Assembly (NCBI GenBank): GCA_963580455.1
Contig: OY756968.1
Span: 23,219,996-23,283,995 of the forward strand
Length of the DNA: 64,000 nucleotides
Source: Euonymus europaeus
Lineage: Eukaryota > Streptophyta > Magnoliopsida > Celastrales > Celastraceae
Direction of reading: 5' to 3'
The notes under the pieces were generated by a model, which saw only the letters and a list, made by a program, of their open reading frames with translations, did no database searches and was not told the DNA's origin. Shown piece by piece: positions 48,201 through 57,690 of this stretch. The first letter of the stretch is position 1, and every line of letters starts with the position of its first letter. A program made the position numbers and the translations under genes.

Positions 48201-48938
48201 AGGCTGTTTTAAGAGAGATTGTGTTGTCCTAGACTGCCTGTTCTTTGTAAGTTACACCCTGTCATTAATACTTCATTTTTTTAATCATTTTGTTCGTGCT
48301 TGATTATTCCTGCTTTTATGTATATTCATATGATTACAGACCAGGGTACAGGAGAAGTTTGAGTTGTTCAAGGCAAAGCCGGATGATATTGCCAGTTGGG
48401 ACGAGGAAAGCATATTTTTAGATTATGTTGTGGGGCTACTTCCAATTGAATCTGTTGCCTGGGCAGGGTCAAAGTTTGTTTATTTTCCAGCAAACTTCAA
48501 CAATCAGCACTGGGTTGCTGTGGAATTGATAATTGAAAAAAAGACCATTCATGTCTACGACTCACTGCCCAGTCTCACAAGTAGTGCTGCATTGAAGACC
48601 ATATTTGATCCCTTGACGAATATGCTTCCACATATTTTGCATTCCACTGGTTTGGGGGATGGATTGTTTGCTCCATGGAGATTGCAGCGGATACCTTCAT
48701 GCCCTAGACAAACTGGAGGGTAAGTTCCTATACCAAGAATAGTGAGCGTTGATACTTTATTATGTATGCTGATACTTTTTTGTGTGTTCATTGTAGAGGA
48801 GATTGTGGCATGTTTGCCTTCAAATTTATCGAAGCATTGACGGCTGATCTGCCAGTAAAAATTATTGAGCAAGGGGACATGAAATTCTATAGACAAAAGT
48901 TTTGTTCAGAGGCTTGGGGACAGGAGTTCATAATGTGA
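45273..48938 (+). CDS. MULE-encoded Ulp1-like cysteine protease (C48) with DUF1985-type N-terminus
   Basis: Six coding exons: 45273-45998, 46076-46219, 46308-47474, 48151-48246, 48340-48719, 48797-48938; 884 residues, all junctions GT-AG and in frame. Residues about 25-240 form the DUF1985-type N-terminal domain of plant transposon Ulp1 proteins (FGVRLNFKIANRLTSFGITDFALITGL). A long acidic Val/Asp/Glu-rich middle contains two near-repeats of a VADVGVQTDADEA/VVDVGVMTDADEA phrase. The C-terminal C48 peptidase core is complete: His768 (NNQHWVAVEL), Asp785 (VYDS), Gln835 and Cys841 (GDCG). Cellular Ulp1/SENP enzymes remove SUMO; whether this one cleaves SUMO, another modifier or the transposase is unknown. 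Intron 3 is filled by array B. It is convergent with the transposase. Confidence 0.9.
47508..48100 (+). repeat. GGTCGTGCC array B (intron 3 of the Ulp1 gene)
   Basis: I count about 23 exact GGTCGTGCC/GGTCGTGC units and 6 variants (GGTCATGCC, GGTTGTGCC and others). Units alternate between about 21 bp (tail TGTTAGTTAAGT) and about 20 bp (tail TGTGTTTAACT). The array fills most of the 676-bp intron and ends 50 bp before the acceptor at 48150. Confidence 0.9.
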
Positions 48939-48999
48939 ATATTTTTTTTAAATGTGAACTGTGAATTATATAAATTTAAATTCTTCCACATTTTTTATT

Positions 49000-49182
49000 G
49001 GTCGTGCGAGCATTGTAACTGGTCGTGCCTGCTAATTTTTTACTGGTCGTGCCAGCATTTTATTCTGGTCGTGCCTGTTAGTTAAGTGGTCGTGCCCACT
49101 ATTTTTTAACTGCCCACTATTTTTTAACTGGTCGTGCCAGAATTTTAGCCTAGTCTTGCTAGCAGTTTAACCTGGTCGTGCC
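49000..49182 (+). repeat. GGTCGTGCC array C (between the convergent genes)
   Basis: Seven units in + orientation just after the Ulp1 stop codon, probably in its 3' UTR. It includes a direct duplication of CCCACTATTTTTTAACTG. Confidence 0.85.
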
Positions 49183-49330
49183 TGCAACTTAACTGGACAG
49201 AATTTTACATATATAATAAATACAATCATAGACTGACAGCTTTCAATAAAAGCAGCATTGTAGGAAGTAACGTTTAACAGTTTACAGTACAAAGTAAATG
49301 TTTAACAATTTGAATCGTCGATCACTGGTA

Positions 49331-51769
49331 TTATACCCTACCAGTCGAGGCTACCGGCTCCTTACAAGTCTGTCGGTTATGGCCAATTTTTTTACATCTT
49401 CCACACTTTCTAATTGCTACAGATTCACCGGCGGATGGTATTCTTCTTTGTTTTGGTCTCCCCCCAGGTCTTCTCGTATCAGGTGGTAATAACCTTTGAT
49501 CTTCACTTGCATGCCGATGGTCTTCAATTGGTACTGTGTTAATCGGTTCAGCATAAGCTAACATAATTGCCTCATTTGTATAGTAGCGTGAACACATGGA
49601 TTGCGGATCAATGTTACGTGTTCTACACGCAGCCAACGCATGAACGCAAGGCAATTGTTGCATCTCAAATTTCCTGCAGGTGCATGTTCTGTTGTGCAGA
49701 TTCACCTCTCCACCATCGAATCCATCCCTTACATAAAACTGAATATGACTAATTGGTTCAACAGACATACGCTGCGCCTTGTCAATCCGCTTTCTCAACT
49801 TCTTATCAATTTTCTTGCAAAGTTGGGTTGTAATGGAAGCTGCTTTAGTGCGACGCTCATGGAACCATCTCTGAAGTAACGATCTTAGATGGTCAACCAA
49901 TGTTGTAATTGGAAGACATCGTGCTTCTCTCAAAACAGCATTCAAACTCTCAGCAATATTAGTGGTTAGTATACTGTACCTCCTACCTGGAAAATGTGCA
50001 CGAGACCACCTTTCAAATCCAGCATCAACTAAATAACGATGTGCCCTGCCATCTTGAAACCCACGCAATTGTGTCATTAGATGCTCAAATTCTGAAACAC
50101 GATATGCCTTCGCTGCCTTAAAATAAATTGGGAAGACACTATCATCAATATTTTTTGCTTTCATGTTTTGCTTGATGTGGTGTATACAGTGCCCATGGTA
50201 TGACTCTGGAAAAACCAAAGCGACTGCCCTCTCAATGCTATTATGTCTATCTGATATTATTGCCAACTCTGAGAAATCTTCAAGATCAATAGCTGATCTT
50301 AGTTTTCCCATGAACCATTCCCAAGATGCATTATTTTCTGAATCTCCCATTCCAAAAGCAACCGGATAAATTTTGTTGTTGCCGTCTAAAGCAGCAGCCA
50401 CAAAGAGTGTGCCCATGTATTTTCCCTTGAGGTGAGTACCATCAACGGCAATGACACGTCTCAAAGAACTACGAAACCCTCTCAACGATGGCCCAAGAGC
50501 AAGGAAAAAAAATTTAAACTTAAAATCATTATCGAACTCTATATGAGTTACTGTACCAGGGTTATTTTTCTCTAACACTGCACAGTAATGTGGCAAATAC
50601 GAGAATGATAATTCTGGTGACCCTCTTACCGCTTCCAAAGCAAACTCCCTAGCCCTCCAAGCTTTGTCGTAGCTTATATTCACACCAAACTCTGTCCGCA
50701 CATCGTCGACTATATCTTTTGGCCGATACGTACGACCAACCCCTTCAAATTTAGACTTAATGCATTCTCCAATGACCTTTCCAGATGCTTGTCTATGACT
50801 TCGATTGATAAGGTCTAGAGAACACTCATGCTTGCCATTAAACCTTGTTATCTTAAAGAACTCTGAATCTTTCAATTTTATTGCTCGCAAGCGCCAATCA
50901 CATCCCATATCAACACATTTGACCGCATATAGAGTTTTCGTTGATTTGAAGACATGAAACATTCTGTTCTCTTTCATCGCATACACAGCTATATTTTTCT
51001 GTAATTCTTTCTTGTCCATATAAATCTGCCCAACTGCAACATGACCACCGGATGAGCTACTAATACTATTGCTCGCAACAACACCTGAAGGCCCAATAGA
51101 ATTTGAGCAATGATTCCTCTGATCCTGTGCCGCAAAGGTGGATTGATTATGTGATTGTGGTTCCCCGTCATCAAATGGATTTTCCCACTCTTCACCATGA
51201 AGACCCTGACTATCATCGTCATCATTAACCCCATCAATATCAGCGTTACCAGTATTTCGAAACTCAAAATCAGAGAAGTGAAAATCGCTGTAGTTATTAA
51301 CCTGCTCGTCATCACCATCGTTGTGTGCTACAAATTTACTTGAAAATTGTGGTAACTCAGGAGAAACAGAACCAACATTTGGTCCAACAAATGTTTTATT
51401 TTCCATTGGACCATTGCTAGCATCTTGTGAGACAAACTGATAACTCGCTCTCTGCTCCGTTGTTACGCACAGTGGAGTACCAGGTTTAACTGGATGATCA
51501 TTTTGCCTTAGGAAAAATTGCAAGTCACGTTCATTCTGTAGCTTCATCGGTTCCATTTTGAAATGTGTATTATAGACAAACTTCATCACCAAATCGAAGG
51601 AGTTAAAATCGACTTCAATCAACTGGTATATGAGTTTTACAAATTCAGCATATGTTATTGCATTAGACACAATTACACCCTGACTTCTCCCGCCTTTAAA
51701 AGTGTGCATGCCCCTACAATTTTCCCACTCTCCACCATATAACAAAACAAAATCGATCTCAGAAGCCAT
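49331..51769 (-). CDS. MuDR-type MULE transposase
   Basis: Uninterrupted frame of 812 residues, from ATG 51769 to TAA 49331. An N-terminal PB1-like region (FVLLYGGEWENC...FNSFDLVMKF) and an acidic stretch precede the MuDR DNA-binding domain (VGQIYMDKKELQKNIAVYAMKENR...GCDWRLRA). The MULE DDE core follows: Asp443 (AVDGTHLKGKY), Asp507 (ISDRHNSIERAV), with Glu607 (TTNIAESLN) the likely third acid. A SWIM zinc finger (CTCRKFEMQQLPCVHALA) and a C-terminal CCHC knuckle (CGRCKKIGHNRQTC) are complete. A longer start at 51781 is possible, but an intron acceptor (TGTGTGCAG) sits just before 51769, suggesting a spliced leader with its donor at 52464. All motifs are intact, so activity is plausible. Confidence 0.95.
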   Translation of the reverse strand: MASEIDFVLLYGGEWENCRGMHTFKGGRSQGVIVSNAITYAEFVKLIYQLIEVDFNSFDLVMKFVYNTHFKMEPMKLQNERDLQFFLRQNDHPVKPGTPLCVTTEQRASYQFVSQDASNGPMENKTFVGPNVGSVSPELPQFSSKFVAHNDGDDEQVNNYSDFHFSDFEFRNTGNADIDGVNDDDDSQGLHGEEWENPFDDGEPQSHNQSTFAAQDQRNHCSNSIGPSGVVASNSISSSSGGHVAVGQIYMDKKELQKNIAVYAMKENRMFHVFKSTKTLYAVKCVDMGCDWRLRAIKLKDSEFFKITRFNGKHECSLDLINRSHRQASGKVIGECIKSKFEGVGRTYRPKDIVDDVRTEFGVNISYDKAWRAREFALEAVRGSPELSFSYLPHYCAVLEKNNPGTVTHIEFDNDFKFKFFFLALGPSLRGFRSSLRRVIAVDGTHLKGKYMGTLFVAAALDGNNKIYPVAFGMGDSENNASWEWFMGKLRSAIDLEDFSELAIISDRHNSIERAVALVFPESYHGHCIHHIKQNMKAKNIDDSVFPIYFKAAKAYRVSEFEHLMTQLRGFQDGRAHRYLVDAGFERWSRAHFPGRRYSILTTNIAESLNAVLREARCLPITTLVDHLRSLLQRWFHERRTKAASITTQLCKKIDKKLRKRIDKAQRMSVEPISHIQFYVRDGFDGGEVNLHNRTCTCRKFEMQQLPCVHALAACRTRNIDPQSMCSRYYTNEAIMLAYAEPINTVPIEDHRHASEDQRLLPPDTRRPGGRPKQRRIPSAGESVAIRKCGRCKKIGHNRQTCKEPVASTGRV

Positions 51770-51833
51770 TCCTGCACACATAATAATATATTAGAATGAA
51801 CTTAAAAAATTCAAAGGAAAATAAAAAAGCACT

Positions 51834-52231
51834 GGCACGACCAGATAATCACTGGCACGACCACACTATATATTGGCACGACCAGATAATCACTGGCACG
51901 ACCACACTATTTTTTGGCACGACCAGATAATCACTGGCACGACCACACTATTTTTTGGCACGACCAGATAATCACTGGCACAACCACACTATATATTGGC
52001 ACGACCACATAATCACTGGCACGACCACACTATTTTTTGGCACGACCAGATAATCACTGGCACGACCACACTATTTTTTGGCATGACCAGATAATCACTG
52101 GCACAACCACACTATATATTGGCACGACCACATAATCACTGGCACGACCACACTATTTTTTGGCACGACCACATAATCACTGGCACGACCACACTATTTT
52201 TTGGCACGACCACATAATCACTGGCACGACC
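51834..52231 (-). repeat. GGTCGTGCC array D (5' leader intron of the transposase gene)
   Basis: On the minus strand about 17 exact units and 3 variants. On the + strand they read GGCACGACC alternately followed by AGATAATCACT and ACACTATTTTT, a two-unit higher-order repeat of about 41 bp. Predicted minus-strand splice sites (donor at 52464, acceptor at 51772) bracket it. Confidence 0.9.
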
Positions 52232-52716
52232 AACAAAAATCTGAGCGACCAACAGAGATCTGAGCTTCCAAACTTATAACATGGATACAATCTAGTTAAT
52301 GACGGATACTAATTATCGAGCATCCACAAAAGATTTCACCCTAAATAGCTCATGAGTAATAAGAAGATATACAACACATTCAGCTAGCCACGAACGATTG
52401 CACAGGAAATAGCTCATGCGTAATAAGTCGATATACAATACATTCAGCTAGCAAATGAACTTACTTGGTGCACAAAAAGAGATGTAGAGCGGCTGTTTTG
52501 ATCTATGTATGGATCGAGAACGAAAAATGCATCGCAGAGCTCAAAACCCAAAGTAATAAATTAAACCCAGCGTAATAAATGTTGTTCGATTTTATTTTGC
52601 CACATAAGGGTATTCTAGTCAAAAAAAAGGTAAAAGAGGTCATAAATGCGATTTTTTTGAGACAAGGTCATTTTTCCAAAAATCTTTGTCAACTAGGTTA
52701 TTTTCGCAAAATTCCC

Positions 52717-52725
52717 TTTCGTTTA
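52717..52725. repeat. Right 9-bp target site duplication (TTTCGTTTA)
   Basis: Exact copy of 44316-44324, immediately outside the right inverted repeat. Confidence 0.95.
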
Positions 52726-54566
52726 TTCAGCGACATGCCTCTTCTACTGCTTCTCATGACCTTGTCTTACATCCAATATCTCACCTTATTGAATCTTGTA
52801 CTAGTTTCCGATTTTTCTCACAAGGCAAACAGCTTCATGGACTAATTGTTTCTCTGGGTTTTGAACAAAACCCGGTTCTGGTTCCAAAGCTTGTTACTTT
52901 TTATGCAGCCTTCAATCACCTGGTTGATGCACACACTATTACTGAAAGTTCAAACATTTCTTTCCCTTGGACCGTGCTTATCTCTTCCTATGTTAGAGAT
53001 AGATGTTTTGGGGAGGCACTTTCTGCATACAAGCAGATGGTTAGTAAGGGCATTAGGCCGCATAATTTCACTTACCCATCTGTTCTCAAGGCCTGCCGTG
53101 AAGAAAATGATCTTGCTTTTGGAAAGGAGATTCATGATTCCATTGATGCTAGCGGCAATGGGTGGGACTTGTTTGTGCACAATGCATTGATCTCCATGTA
53201 TGGGAAATTAGGTGAAGTGGTTGTTGCTCGTCGATTGTTTGACGAAATGCTGGAAAGAGATGTTGTGTCTTGGAATACTATTATAAATGTTTATACCTCC
53301 AAAGGCATGTGGGAGGAAGCCCATCAGATGTTTGAGAAAATGATGTCGGAGAGTGTTGAATTGAATATCATAACTTGGAATACAATAGCTGGAGGGGCCA
53401 TGCATGTGGGAAATTTTAAGGGGCCACTTCTGTGGCTTTCTCAGATGAGAGCTCTTGGAATTCAATCAGATCCAGTGGCAATGGTTAATGGTTTGGGTGC
53501 ATGCTCACACATTGGGTCCATCAGACAAGGGAAAGAGATTCATGGTTTTTCCATTCGAAATTTTTGTGACAGTTTTGATAATGTTGGAAATGCACTGATC
53601 ACCATGTACTCTAGGTGCAATGACCTTAGGCATGCCTATCTTTTGTTTCAACTTATAGAAGCTAAGAGTATCAGTACTTGGAATTCCATGCTTTCTGGTT
53701 ATGCTCAGATGGACAGATCTGAGGAAGCCTCTTTCATGTTTAGAGAAATGTTGCTTTCTGGAATCAACCCAAATTATGTGACAATTGCCACCATTCTTCC
53801 TCTCTGTGCTCGGGTGGCAAATTTACAGCATGGTAGAGAATTCCATTGTTATATCACGAGGCGTATAGAATTTGAGGACAGATTATTATTATGGAATGCT
53901 CTTGTGAACATGTATGCAAGATCAGGTAAATTACTAGAAGCTAAAAGGGTATTTGATTCAATGAGCAGAAGGGATAAAGTTACTTATACTTCCTTGATTG
54001 CTGGATATGGAAGGCAAGGAGAGGGACGGGCTGCTCTGAAAATATTTTACGAAATGGAAAAGCTTCAGATCAAACCCGATCATATAACCATGGTTACAGT
54101 TCTATCAGCTTGTAGTCATTCAGGTTTAGTAACTGAAGGCCAGACGCTGTTTGAAAACATGACCAGGCACTATAATAGGCCTCGTTTGGAGCATTTTGCT
54201 TGCATGGTTGATCTATATGGGAGAGCTGGATTGTTGCACAAAGCAAAGGACATTCTCATGAGGATACCTTATAAACCCACCACTGTGATGTGGGCCACTC
54301 TACTAGGAGCTTGTCAGATACATGGGAATACTGTAATGGGGGAATGGGCAGCTGAGAAGTTGTTAGAGATGAGGCCCGAAAATCCGAGTTACTATGTGCG
54401 TATTGCTAATATGTATGCCGCTGCTGGTTGCTGGAACAAGCTAGCAAAGCTGAGGACTTTGATGAGAGACTTGGGTGTCAAGAAGGTTCCTGGGTGTGCT
54501 TGGAGTGAAGTGGGGAATGGATTTTCATCTTTTGTGGTTGAGGACACATTCAACACTCGAGCGTAA
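52726..54566 (+). pseudogene. 3' part of the severed PPR gene (PLS class, E type)
   Basis: The frame is open from the MULE edge to TAA at 54564-54566 with no stop or shift. It encodes successive PPR motifs (NALISMYGKLGEVVVARRLFDEM, VSWNTIINVYTSKG, SWNSMLSGYAQM, YTSLIAGYGRQGEG) and an E domain (PTTVMWATLLGACQIHGN, SYYVRIANMYAAAG, KVPGCAWSEV), but no DYW domain. Joined with 44126-44324, with one target-duplication copy, it makes 679 residues. PLS-class E-type PPR proteins select C-to-U RNA editing sites in mitochondria or plastids. It resembles the At1g71490 type, though this is not confirmed. The first in-frame ATG on this side is well inside the PPR array, so a normal protein is not expected unless the element excises. 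The other allele or a paralogue may be intact. Confidence 0.88.
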
Positions 54567-56648
54567 GCTTCACCCCATGTAGGTGGGTTGACTGATCTGA
54601 TGAAGGATGCTGATTATGTTGCCAGAAATGATTTTGGTTCAGATAATGAAGGTTTTAAAGCAGTAGCATTGTTACAGCAGATATCCAAGTGAAGAAGCCT
54701 TCCCCTGCTCTTATCAGAATAATTTGTTGTCCCATCTAGCATAAGTTGATAACATTACCATTCTTTCTTCATCAATATTGAAGTTACTGGTGAACATAAA
54801 AAAGTTGATTGCTTTGACATTTAACTTACAGGGTGATTGTTATTTATACTATAATATTGCACAATGGATTCTGGAGAAGCTTTAAGAAGAATGATATATA
54901 TCTCATGAGATCTCATACGTTATTTCATTGTACTATTACAATGAAATAAAATATTATATTATCTTACAATGAAATATGTTATTCCATTATAATAGATGTA
55001 TTTCATTGTGATAGAATCTGTTATTTTATTGTAACATGGGATCTCATGGGATATAAAACGCCACTGGAAGCTAATGCTTCTATTAGGATTTGTTTGTTTG
55101 TAAAAGGAAATTCTTCTGAAGGCAATCTATGTTTTGTACGTTGTGATATTCGGTTTCTGTTTCAGACAGTATGGCTGGAGGATGGATGTACCTAATTCAT
55201 GGCACTAAACTTAAGTGTTGAATAATTAGAATTTAGAACTACTTCGTCTCAATGTCCAGACTTTCCGCTGTTAAATCGTTGGATTAGTGAAACCAAATGG
55301 ACTGGACTACTCCTTACTAAACCCAAATAAATATATAAGTGGACTGGATGGACTACTGTTGGGCCAAGGCAAAGTCGGCCACAATGACCGTTCATTGAAG
55401 ACGAAATAGTGGTAGGTGGTTCCTTTTCCCTTAAACCCGCGCTCCTCTCTCAAATCTCCACCCATATGGCCCACTAATCTTATCGGCGACAGACGACCGA
55501 CGACGAAAATTTCATATCCCCGTCTTCAATTAGGTTTTTTTTCCTTCTCTTTTCATATGTTCAATTTGTTCCCTCTCTCTATAATCTTTGGTTTTGCGTC
55601 TGGTTTGGTTGGGTGTGGATGGTTAATTGATTGCGGTGGGTCTTCGAAATGTGTGGTTTGAAACTGGGGCAGGAAACAATGAACTAGGGCTTCAATGCAT
55701 TTTAATTGTACTGCCTAGAAAGCTTCTTTTTTTATACGCGCAATCTATGATAAGAACCTGTATTCGAACGGGGTTTATCACTCTAACGAGTTCAATAAGC
55801 TTAATTTTTTATGAAGATGTGATCTCGATATATTATTGTAAATGCGTTTGTTTCTGGCCGTAGATGCGTGTGCTTGCTGGTATTGTAGAAAATATTTGTA
55901 GTTTGGCTGGGGTAAATCAGGGATTTGTGACTGCAATTCTAGAATTTCTTGGCGACCCAAAGCTCAAGATGCTATATTTGATTTTCTTAGTCAGGTATCG
56001 TTGATCTACTTCCTAGTAATGTTGCTAATATCGTATTTCAAGCTTCCATTTTTATTCTCTACCAAATGTTCGAGGAAAGTCCTCTATGTCGTATTTCTTA
56101 TTGGTTTGCTTGCTAAACGTACCTGGATATTCTCACATATTATAATGAACCGAATAGTTTGTTAATACCTAATAATGGGGTAAAGTTGTCATTTATGGGT
56201 TGATGATTCTAAACCTCGAAGATGAGAACTCTTTCTATATTTTTCTTTGACTGATTGGATTAAAAAAAGTGATGGGAACGGTATTGGGGCCTTAACGTTG
56301 AATGTTTTTGTTTGGTTTTCTGTTATTTTTTAATTTTGAGACAAGCTTACATTGTGGTGCTCTAATGTAGTAGAAACTTCTCATTTTGCAAACTTCTGAA
56401 GAAACCATATAATTATAATGGGCAATACTTTAACCTATGTGTTTTCTTCAGTTGGTATAATTCATTACTCTATGTTAATTATTCCATTTTTCTGTCATAT
56501 TAGGGCCTCATTTACTTTTCCTAAAAGTTCATGAAAATACTTAATCTTGATCAGCTGTGCTGAGGAAAACAAATAAGCAATCGGCTTCCATCATTGCCTT
56601 TGGTACTCTTCAAAAGGGTATTCGCAGCTGAATCAATCAGAAGATGCA
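54567..56648. other. Intergenic region and SDHAF1 leader
   Basis: PPR-like 3' sequence fades by about 54700. It contains a palindromic MITE (54897-55055) and, from about 55360, the SDHAF1 promoter: TGGGCC (55360-55365) and GGCCCA (55468-55473). A 5'-UTR intron is plausible, since AATTAG/GTTTTT is near 55530 and the ATG lies about 1.1 kb further on. No other coding sequence. Confidence 0.5.
54897..55055. mobile_element. Palindromic MITE (about 159 bp)
   Basis: The left end TATATCTCATGAGATCTCAT matches the reverse complement of the right end, TATATCCCATGAGATCCCAT, at 18 of 20 positions. Inside are repeated TTACAATGAAAT stems like those of the element in the phytocyanin 3 intron. Confidence 0.7.
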
Positions 56649-56945
56649 ATGGGAACCTCTAAAGCACCCAGACTTTCTGGCATGCAGAAACAGGTGCTCA
56701 GCTTATACAGAGGATTTTTGCGAGCAGCACGTTCTAAGTCCCCTGAAGATCGCCATCGGATTGAATCAATTGTGTCTGCTGAGTTCCGCAGCAATTCCAA
56801 GCAAGTAGATCGGAAAAATTTCCTCTACATTGAATATTTGCTTCGCCGTGGTAAAAAGCAACTCGAACAACTCAACAGCCCTGATACTGTTGGAATGTCA
56901 TCTTTGAATGTCAGTTCATCTCAAGCAGATGCTTCTAAACCTTGA
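56649..56945 (+). CDS. SDHAF1: Succinate dehydrogenase assembly factor 1 (LYR protein), mitochondrial
   Basis: 98 residues in one exon. The LYR tripeptide with its following Phe is in VLSLYRGFLRAAR (residues 17-29), the hallmark of complex1_LYR proteins. RRGKKQLEQL (about 66-75) matches the plant SDHAF1 pattern. SDHAF1 helps load iron-sulfur clusters into the SDHB subunit of complex II in the mitochondrial matrix, contacting the HSC20 chaperone through the LYR motif. Length and the Arg-rich middle fit the family (about 100 residues). An out-of-frame ATG five bases upstream could reduce initiation. The promoter has TGGGCY site II motifs. Confidence 0.9.
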   Translation: MGTSKAPRLSGMQKQVLSLYRGFLRAARSKSPEDRHRIESIVSAEFRSNSKQVDRKNFLYIEYLLRRGKKQLEQLNSPDTVGMSSLNVSSSQADASKP

Positions 56946-57690
56946 AGGATCAGATTTTTTTCTCTATATTGTTCTTTGATTGATTGGATTGAAGAAGAGC
57001 AATATAATTTCCAAATTATGACATTCTATTTGCGTTAAGCTATTGTTATGTTTAAACCTTAGAGATGTCTAGGATCATTGCTAGACTGTTTCCCGCTGGT
57101 AATAGTGTACTGTATACTGTGGTCATTGGCATAAATTTCTTTCTTTTATACTTTGTTTAACATGTAAAAGCACATATAGTCGACATATGAGTTCGGAATG
57201 TTATTAAGATTACTCATTCTGACACTTGGTGGAAGATTTGTTTCCCCTGTTTTTCCTCGGCCATTTGAGAATCATTTGACTCAAGGATTAATCAAATGTT
57301 AAGAGTCCAATTATTTGTTTCTTTTTACTAATTTGAGTGATGTTGATTCAATTGCTTAGTGAAAATTTCAGAAAAGTCTTTCTTTGCATTATTTCTGTGG
57401 AGCATGCACGCTGTGTACAAGTGTGGGTCCTGCGAAATTGGAAGTAGTCATCCGCTACATAGTGGAAGTCCGTGTCTAAAGTTTCCCCAAGTTAGACGGG
57501 AACAAGCTGATTGGTAAGGAGAACAGTCCTCCATTGGATCTTTCCTTCTTTCACACTAGTCGTATGTACGTTTTGGACGGGGCACAATTCCAGAAGTTGA
57601 AAGTTTGGAAAGTGTAGGCAATTTGATTTGTGGTTGGAAGGCTAAATATCTTGAAAACTGAATAAATAGGAACACTTTAATTCTTTATGT
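56946..57690. other. Intergenic region and NLR promoter
   Basis: No gene. A TTGACTC (about 57277) is a W-box core about 410 bp before the resistance-gene start, a plausible but unproven WRKY site. Confidence 0.4.

Larger units (their letters stand above)
44325..52716. mobile_element. Intact 8.4-kb Ulp1-carrying MULE (Kaonashi-like), inserted in a PPR gene
   Basis: Terminal inverted repeats are 44325-44403 and 52638-52716: 79 bp starting GGGAATTTTGCGAAAAT, with one mismatch by eye (position 18). The 9-bp target duplications are exact. Two convergent intact genes lie inside: an Ulp1-like protease (+, 45273-48938) and a MuDR-type transposase (-, 49331-51769). The subterminal regions and one intron carry GGTCGTGCC arrays. 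Ulp1-carrying MULEs are known in plants (Kaonashi in Arabidopsis, similar elements in melon). Near-identical ends, open coding frames and an intact host exon on both sides all point to a recent insertion, and the element looks autonomous. Confidence 0.95.

Noticed and set aside
52686..52725. Chimeric start of the PPR 3' part inside the MULE end
   Set aside because: The frame does extend into the inverted repeat, but it begins with TTG and has no ATG there, so I do not call a chimeric protein.
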